A stretch of DNA of 64,000 nucleotides from Artemia franciscana. Lineage: Eukaryota > Arthropoda > Branchiopoda > Anostraca > Artemiidae. The notes beneath the pieces were generated by a model. That model was not told the DNA's origin and made no database searches. It was given only the letters and a program-made list of their open reading frames with translations. Of this stretch, positions 58,885 to 64,000 are shown piece by piece. Positions within the stretch are counted from its first letter, which is position 1, and every line of letters begins with the position of its first letter. The translations under genes and the position numbers were made by a program. The DNA lies in NCBI RefSeq assembly GCF_032884065.1, contig NW_027062876.1, positions 1 through 64,000 of the forward strand, written 5' to 3'.

Positions 58885-59018
58885 TGGCCTCCGATGGACT
58901 CTTTCTCAGCTCGTAATGCAGCGGTCTGAACATGGCTTGAGTAATCCAATCGATATGATATATCATGTTCAGCCATGGATAATACTGACCCTTCTTTCAT
59001 TTGCTATATTTTTGGAAG
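58885..59018 (+). CDS. SLC35C2: SLC35C2-like internal exon, copy 3
   Basis: Same exon as at 30838, with intact AG (58883-58884) and GT (59019-59020). One base differs inside the coding part (atg to ata in the W-M-I segment), giving a conservative Met-to-Ile change. It lies in continuity with block C, including the terminal-exon-like segment 4.1 kb downstream, as in copy 1. Copies 1 and 3 are thus equivalent candidates for the real gene locus. Confidence 0.7.
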
Positions 59019-59479
59019 GTATGCTAGTTGCAAAATAGAAAAACTGTCGTGTTTGTTTTATGCAAAAAGGGCCATAAACAAACAAAAAGCCAAATAAAAA
59101 AATTTGAAAGAACCAATTTACAATGAGATTTGACTACCTCTATAATCTAGACTGAATCCAAACTCTATATTAGCCAATGCTAGTAATAAGGCTTTGCTGT
59201 TTATTTAAATATTAAAACTACTTAATATTTCAATTTTATTCGTGTTTTTGGAGGAGATTCGTGTTTTTGGAGAAGATTCTGATAGGCCGTTCTAAGGTAC
59301 TAAACTCAAAAATAGTCAAATCTAAAAAGAGAGACGAAAATACCCTTTACTCTTTTTTTACTATATGGATCCTTTTAAGTTCAATTTAAAAATTATCCGT
59401 CCAGTGTTTTGGTATTTAAATAATAACTTAGCTGTAATTTTCTGTGTTTAAATATTGTTTCTTTAGTTTACTTATCGAA

Positions 59480-60598
59480 TATTGGATGCTTAGAGCCTCT
59501 TTGAAACTGCACTTAAACTGCCGTGACTATATTATATTTTGCTCGACCTATTATCAGAAGTCAGTTCCAAATTACTTATACTTTGCAGCGTAAAAAAAGA
59601 GAAATATAGTATTCTACACAACGTCAACAAGGCTTGATTGAAACACATTCCATACTGGTTTCATGTCGACTAGGATAGCATGTAGAACAAGAAACGGGAA
59701 GAAGATATTGTAGCCATAATTTCCCGAGGCTGTATTCAAACATGTGTGTAAACGTGCCTAGTTTCAACGTAGTATCTGGTATGCTTCTTCAGCAAGGATT
59801 TGAACTAATCAAATTTTATTGACAAAAGTTCAAGTAAAACAAAAATAACATGCCATAAGATCGAGAAGCTCACAAGTGTCGGAGCAGCCCCTTAGTACAA
59901 AAAAATAGATCGATTAAAGCAAATATAATACAAAATATAATGTATTATTTTTTTTTCTTTTAGTTGCCGTTTTGTTAATTGGCACCACTGTTTTTCACCT
60001 TTTTATTGACTTCTCTTCTTTCGTTTTTATTACTTTGTTATGAGCCTTTTATGTTCATTTACGTTTCCTTTGCTATCTGTGTAAAGCATAGAAGATCTAT
60101 TTTTGTGTCCTAAGGAGCTGCTCAGACACGCGTAAGCTTCTCGATCTTATAGCATGTTATTTTTGTTTTACTTGAACTTTTGTCAGTAAAATTTGATTCG
60201 TTCAAATCCCTGCTAAAGAAGCATTTAGATATTACGTTTAGCATATAGCATAAAGATATAGCTATAGATACTACCGGGTACTACGTTGAAACTAGGCACG
60301 TTTACACACATGTTTGAATACAGCGTTGGGGAGTTATGGCTACAATCTCTTCTTCCTGTTTCTTGTTCTACTTGCTATCCTAGTCGACATGAAACCAGTA
60401 TGGAATGTGTTTCAATCAAGCCTTGTTGACGTTGTGTAGAATACTATATTTCTCTTTTTACGCTGCAAAGTATAAGTAATTTGGGACTGACTTCTGATAA
60501 TAGGTCGAGCAAAATATAATTAGTCACGGCAGTTTAAGTACAGTTTCAAAGAGGCTCTAAGCGTCCAAAGTTCGATATTACGCGATATACGAATGTTC
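59480..60598. mobile_element. Long foldback element, copy 2
   Basis: Second copy of the foldback at 31430-32548, same arms and spacer, with scattered substitutions. Confidence 0.65.
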
Positions 60599-61310
60599 AA
60601 ACACATACCTAGAGCTATGCTTTGAAAACGTCTACTAAATTTCTTTTTCAACCTGTGGAAGTACCCACATTTCAGAGTGTGACTCTTGTCGTTACCGGGG
60701 CTTCTGCTATCCGAATTTCAGCTCCAAGATTGATTATCTTTACTGTTTCCAGACTTTCCTCCAACTATGAAAAGCACTGCATTGACTATTTTGTGTTTTA
60801 TATTTTCACTGCATCACCATTCCTGCTAATAATGTTACCTATTTATGTGAATACATTTACTCGGCGAATTATCTCGTACCAAAATCGTCATTTCATTCTC
60901 ATTTATTCGCAATTGACCTAAGCGTCTTAACATCTATTTACCCACCCTAAACTCCCAAGATCTTCGAATACTTATTCACTTTGCTAAACTTTTTACCTAG
61001 TTTCACCCTCCGGTCCAGTACATTCTTCTTCCATTGTCTGTACTATATTTCTTAGGACAGAGTCTGTGAAAAATACATATAAATAGAATAAAACGTTTCC
61101 CTGTTTAACTCCTGAATCCACGCAGAAGAAACTAGGGACTTCCCTTCTGACCTTAACCATAGCAATTATATTCTCTTTGCCTAACACTAATCACTTTAAC
61201 AAAATTATCTAACTTATCGTAGGATTATATTGCATAAATTTACCTTATATATGGGTATAGTCTTTTTGAAGAGCTTGGGACTTAGTTTCTTATATGTTTA
61301 AATAAATCTA
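60560..61310 (-). pseudogene. LINE relic, C-terminal RT part (minus strand), copy 2
   Basis: Duplicate of 32510-33260; the GVKQG motif-B segment is at 61187-60993 on the minus strand. It gives no additional information beyond confirming the duplication. Confidence 0.55.
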
Positions 61311-62057
61311 TATAGTAGAATTGATAAATAGCTTGCAACAGCCTTCGAGCTAACGAAGTGCTTTTCACATGTCATACTTAGCACCACTTTGTTTCATTAC
61401 CTTCGAGCTCGTGGTGCAGGCAAGACTTGTGTTGCTATCAGAATAGTCTCAAAGGGACTATAGTTTTCAAATATTGTAAATCCCAAGAAATCAATTAATC
61501 ATACACCGAAATAACCAAACCATGTCTCACTTAGAAATCATTTAAAATCCTTAATTAAATGAGACATACACTGAGTTGGCTTATTTCCAAATAATACTTG
61601 CTGAAATGAATTTTTAAAGCTTAAGAGGGAACTCAAGGAGCCTATTGGCTCTATTTCTGAAGAGCTTCTTGCCTTGCTTCGGAAAGATTCAAAATACCTG
61701 TAAAATGAAAAAAAAAACTTAATCAAATGTTACGGTAAAGTAACGATGAAAATGTATTTATCCCTTTTCGTGTCTTTCAAGGCTGTCATCTGTCAGTTCG
61801 AATGTGAATTTCTTGCTGTGGTCATTATTGTCTCGAGCAGTCGAGAATGTGTTGGTATGCTCGAGTGTATATCTGATAATGATAGACGTGTCGAATCTAA
61901 GAAGATTCTGCTAACCGCCATGGAATTTTTTTTTTATATAAAGCCACAAAATCTCGTAATGATTCTGGTGAAGATTTTACTTGGATGATTCCCCTAGAAC
62001 TGAACTAAAATTGAGTTGCCAGAGAGAAAGCAAGAGGAATAAAAAAAACTGGCGTTT

Positions 62058-62795
62058 AGGAATTATAGTAAATTATCCCATGTAAAATTCCCCCCAAAAA
62101 TGAACCTCCACGTGCAAACCCCCCTCCAAAGGTGTCCCTATAAAAAATGAAATTTGTAACAAATTGACTAATTTAGTAACTTACATCCCTTTCCCAGGGG
62201 CTGTGGTGGTTCTTGTCATTCTCAGAGATATAGTTAATGCACCTCAAAATTTTGTGTCCAAATTTTTACCAGGTAACTTTACGGAAAAGGTGGCATTGGA
62301 GGGGTGCTAGTTACCCTCCAATATTTTTGGTCATTTAAAGAGGGCACTAAAATTTAATTTCTGTTTGAATGAGCCCTCTTTCAATCTTCTAGGACCATTG
62401 GTTTAATACAATCACCTCTATAAAAAATAAATAGACACACATCCATGATCTTTCCTCTGGCAAATAATATAAAATTCTTTATTAGAAACTTGAAACCTCT
62501 AAAGTAGGGTTCTCTGAAATACTGATTCTATTAATGCAATTTTCATTAACATTCCTTGAGTTTTGGGGGTGTTTCCTCCTTTTTTCAAAAATCAGGCAAC
62601 TTTTATCAGGCTCGTAGTTTTTGATGGGTAACATTAAACTTTATGAATTTTATATATTTGGAATTTGCATAAAGAGCCAATTCATTTGATATATCTATGG
62701 TTACCAAAATTTCGGTTTTTAGAGTTTTGGCTACTACTGGGCCAAATTGATCCTTAGTTACAGTTTGTTACCATGAACTGTTTGAATAAAATTTA
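62058..62795 (+). repeat. R-family repeat tail, copy R6b
   Basis: Duplicate of 34009-34745. Confidence 0.65.
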
Positions 62796-63159
62796 CAATT
62801 CCCAGTTGCTCTTGTGAAGAGTGGTTATGCATGCATGATTCTTTTTCTCAATTTTGTTGTTCATAAGCAAGCAGCAACTGTAGATTATTTCGACTCATGT
62901 GAATGAAAATTTAAAAATTCTAGAACTAATAAAATGGTGCTTCTCTTTCATGGATTCATTCATTTAAGTTTCTCGAGCAGTTTTCTTAGAAACTAATTTC
63001 ACTGATTGGTTTTGTTTGTTGATTTTTTATTTCTTTTGTTGTTGTTTTTCTCTAAAAATTTATATTGAAGCGAATTTGGCCGTCAAATTTTCAAATTTAC
63101 TGAAGCTACTTTATTAGTAAATGATTACACTGATTGATAACTTTTGATGTTTTTTCTAG

Positions 63160-63324
63160 AGACCAAGAGAAACATCAAATAGTACAAGTGGTTCCGACTT
63201 TGAGGATAATAATGTTCCATATATTACAGTAAAGGAGAGAAAGAAACAACAGTTACTAAGGCTTGGAAGAATTTCACAGATATTTGAAGCTATTATGTCA
63301 GCAAAGTTACTAAAGCAAAAGTAA
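63160..63324 (+). CDS. Exon-like terminal coding segment, copy 2
   Basis: The same 54-codon frame plus TAA as at 35111-35275, after the same acceptor. It has two amino-acid differences (Thr to Ser at residue 8 and Asn to Lys at residue 25) and no disruption. A few bases of the preceding intron are missing, but the pyrimidine tract and AG remain. Function unknown. Confidence 0.42.
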   Translation, partial: RPRETSNSTSGSDFEDNNVPYITVKERKKQQLLRLGRISQIFEAIMSAKLLKQK

Positions 63325-63624
63325 AAAATGAGTTTTTATCTTCACCTCTGTTGTCCTGACTTGACAAATATACAAAAATAGTGTCGTGAAATATTTAAAC
63401 TTTTCCATTTTTTGGCAATTTTCCAATTTTTGAAGCCGACACTCGGCAGGCTTCTATATATAGATCCTCACTGTCACTTGTCTTCTAACCACAGACAATC
63501 TGAACCTTTTATTGATGTCCTGACGTCCAAATGAACCTTAAATTGGAAGTGGTACATTTGTAAAATTACATTTGTTTTACTCTACCTTTAACTTTTGCTT
63601 CGGCTCGTATTTGGTCATTATGAA

Positions 63625-64000
63625 AGAACCATCAGCGAACCTTTGTTTGTTTTAATTGTCCAGGTGGTGGGACAAAAACTTTTTTTTTCTTCCAGCAATT
63701 TATCTAGTCTTGGTTTTCGATTTTCAAACGTATGAAAGGTATTGACAACCACTTTTGATTCTTTTCATTGTTCAGGTGGTGGAACAAAAACTTCTTCTTC
63801 TGCCTCGGCTTATATTTTGTCATTATGAAAGATATGTCACCAAACCTTTGTTTCTCTTAATTGTTCAAGTGCTGGGACAAAAACTTATTTTTCTTCCAAA
63901 GTTATATCAACTCCAGGTTTCCGATTTTCAAAAGTATCGTAAGCATTGATGACCACCTATATTTCTTTTCATTGTTCAGGTGATGGTAAAAAAACTTCTT
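63625..64000 (-). repeat. 204-bp tandem repeat, copy 2 (cut by window end)
   Basis: Duplicate of the array at 35575-36085, with the same alternating 112/92-bp spacing of 'caggtggtgg'-type phrases. Confidence 0.6.

Larger units (their letters stand above)
58024..59855 (+). repeat. Segmental duplication block B, copy 3
   Basis: Resumes at the end of the block's T-run (29973 in copy 1) right after the scar and 'catcctctg', and continues collinearly into block C. With the inverted partial copy it forms a palindrome with arms of about 577 bp (57177-57754 / 58026-58602). Confidence 0.85.
59856..64000 (+). repeat. Segmental duplication block C, copy 2 (runs off the window)
   Basis: Collinear with 31801-35951. 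Differences are single bases and small indels: a shorter intron segment before the terminal exon at 63137, 'ttgttgttcat' at 62860, and A-run lengths. Confidence 0.85.

Overview
This is a eukaryotic window: AT-rich, repeat-saturated genomic DNA from an animal, most likely an invertebrate. No bacterial-style gene, operon, rRNA or CRISPR array is visible. The repeats (RTE-like and CR1-like LINEs, Helitrons, a possible Ty3/gypsy Gag relic, long TA and GA microsatellites) and one host exon of a metazoan nucleotide-sugar-transporter-like gene point to an arthropod. A branchiopod crustacean would fit, but this cannot be settled from the sequence alone. Nearly all open frames over 60 codons are chance frames, microsatellite translations or decayed transposon fragments.

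Layout: 1-5.6 kb is AT-rich with a diverged direct duplication (1-480 / 2893-3360), a first R-family repeat and, at about 4.1 kb, a CpG-richer patch with a candidate minus-strand first coding exon. 5.6-12.6 kb holds a LINE 3' end, a long R repeat, an X repeat and an RTE-like LINE inserted into that X. 13.4-15.2 kb is a tandem array. 15.6-17.2 kb is a CR1-like LINE relic. 18.5-22.4 kb is an X element with an inverted R element inside it. 22.7-24.65 kb is a second tandem array in the opposite orientation. 26.3-27.6 kb holds LINE endonuclease and RT relics. 27.6-36.0 kb is duplication copy D1. 36.7-39.1 kb is a complete-ended but scrambled non-autonomous Helitron. 39.5-47.5 kb has a Gag relic, LINE tails, AT-rich DNA, a GA microsatellite and a CR1 relic. 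48.6-51.2 kb has two R elements in tandem. 51.2-64 kb is a mosaic of forward and inverted copies of the D1 blocks.

The only host coding sequence recognised with fair certainty is a 134-bp internal exon of an SLC35C2-like gene, present three times (30838, 54980, 58885), each with intact splice sites and each 29 bp downstream of a (TA)n tract. A second exon-like segment ending in a stop codon (35111, 63160) is duplicated with it and may be the terminal exon of the same or another gene. The other SLC35C2 exons were not found here.

The most unusual content is (1) the serial inverted/direct duplication at 51-64 kb, whose breakpoints carry a shared sequence scar, (2) the Helitron at 36687-39121, which contains several nested inverted duplications of its own termini and coding pieces, and (3) two repeat families (called X and R here) built from hairpin or foldback modules that I could not assign to a named family. 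X, R, Y and blocks A, B and C are working labels. An assembly error such as unmerged haplotypes could mimic part of the 51-64 kb structure.
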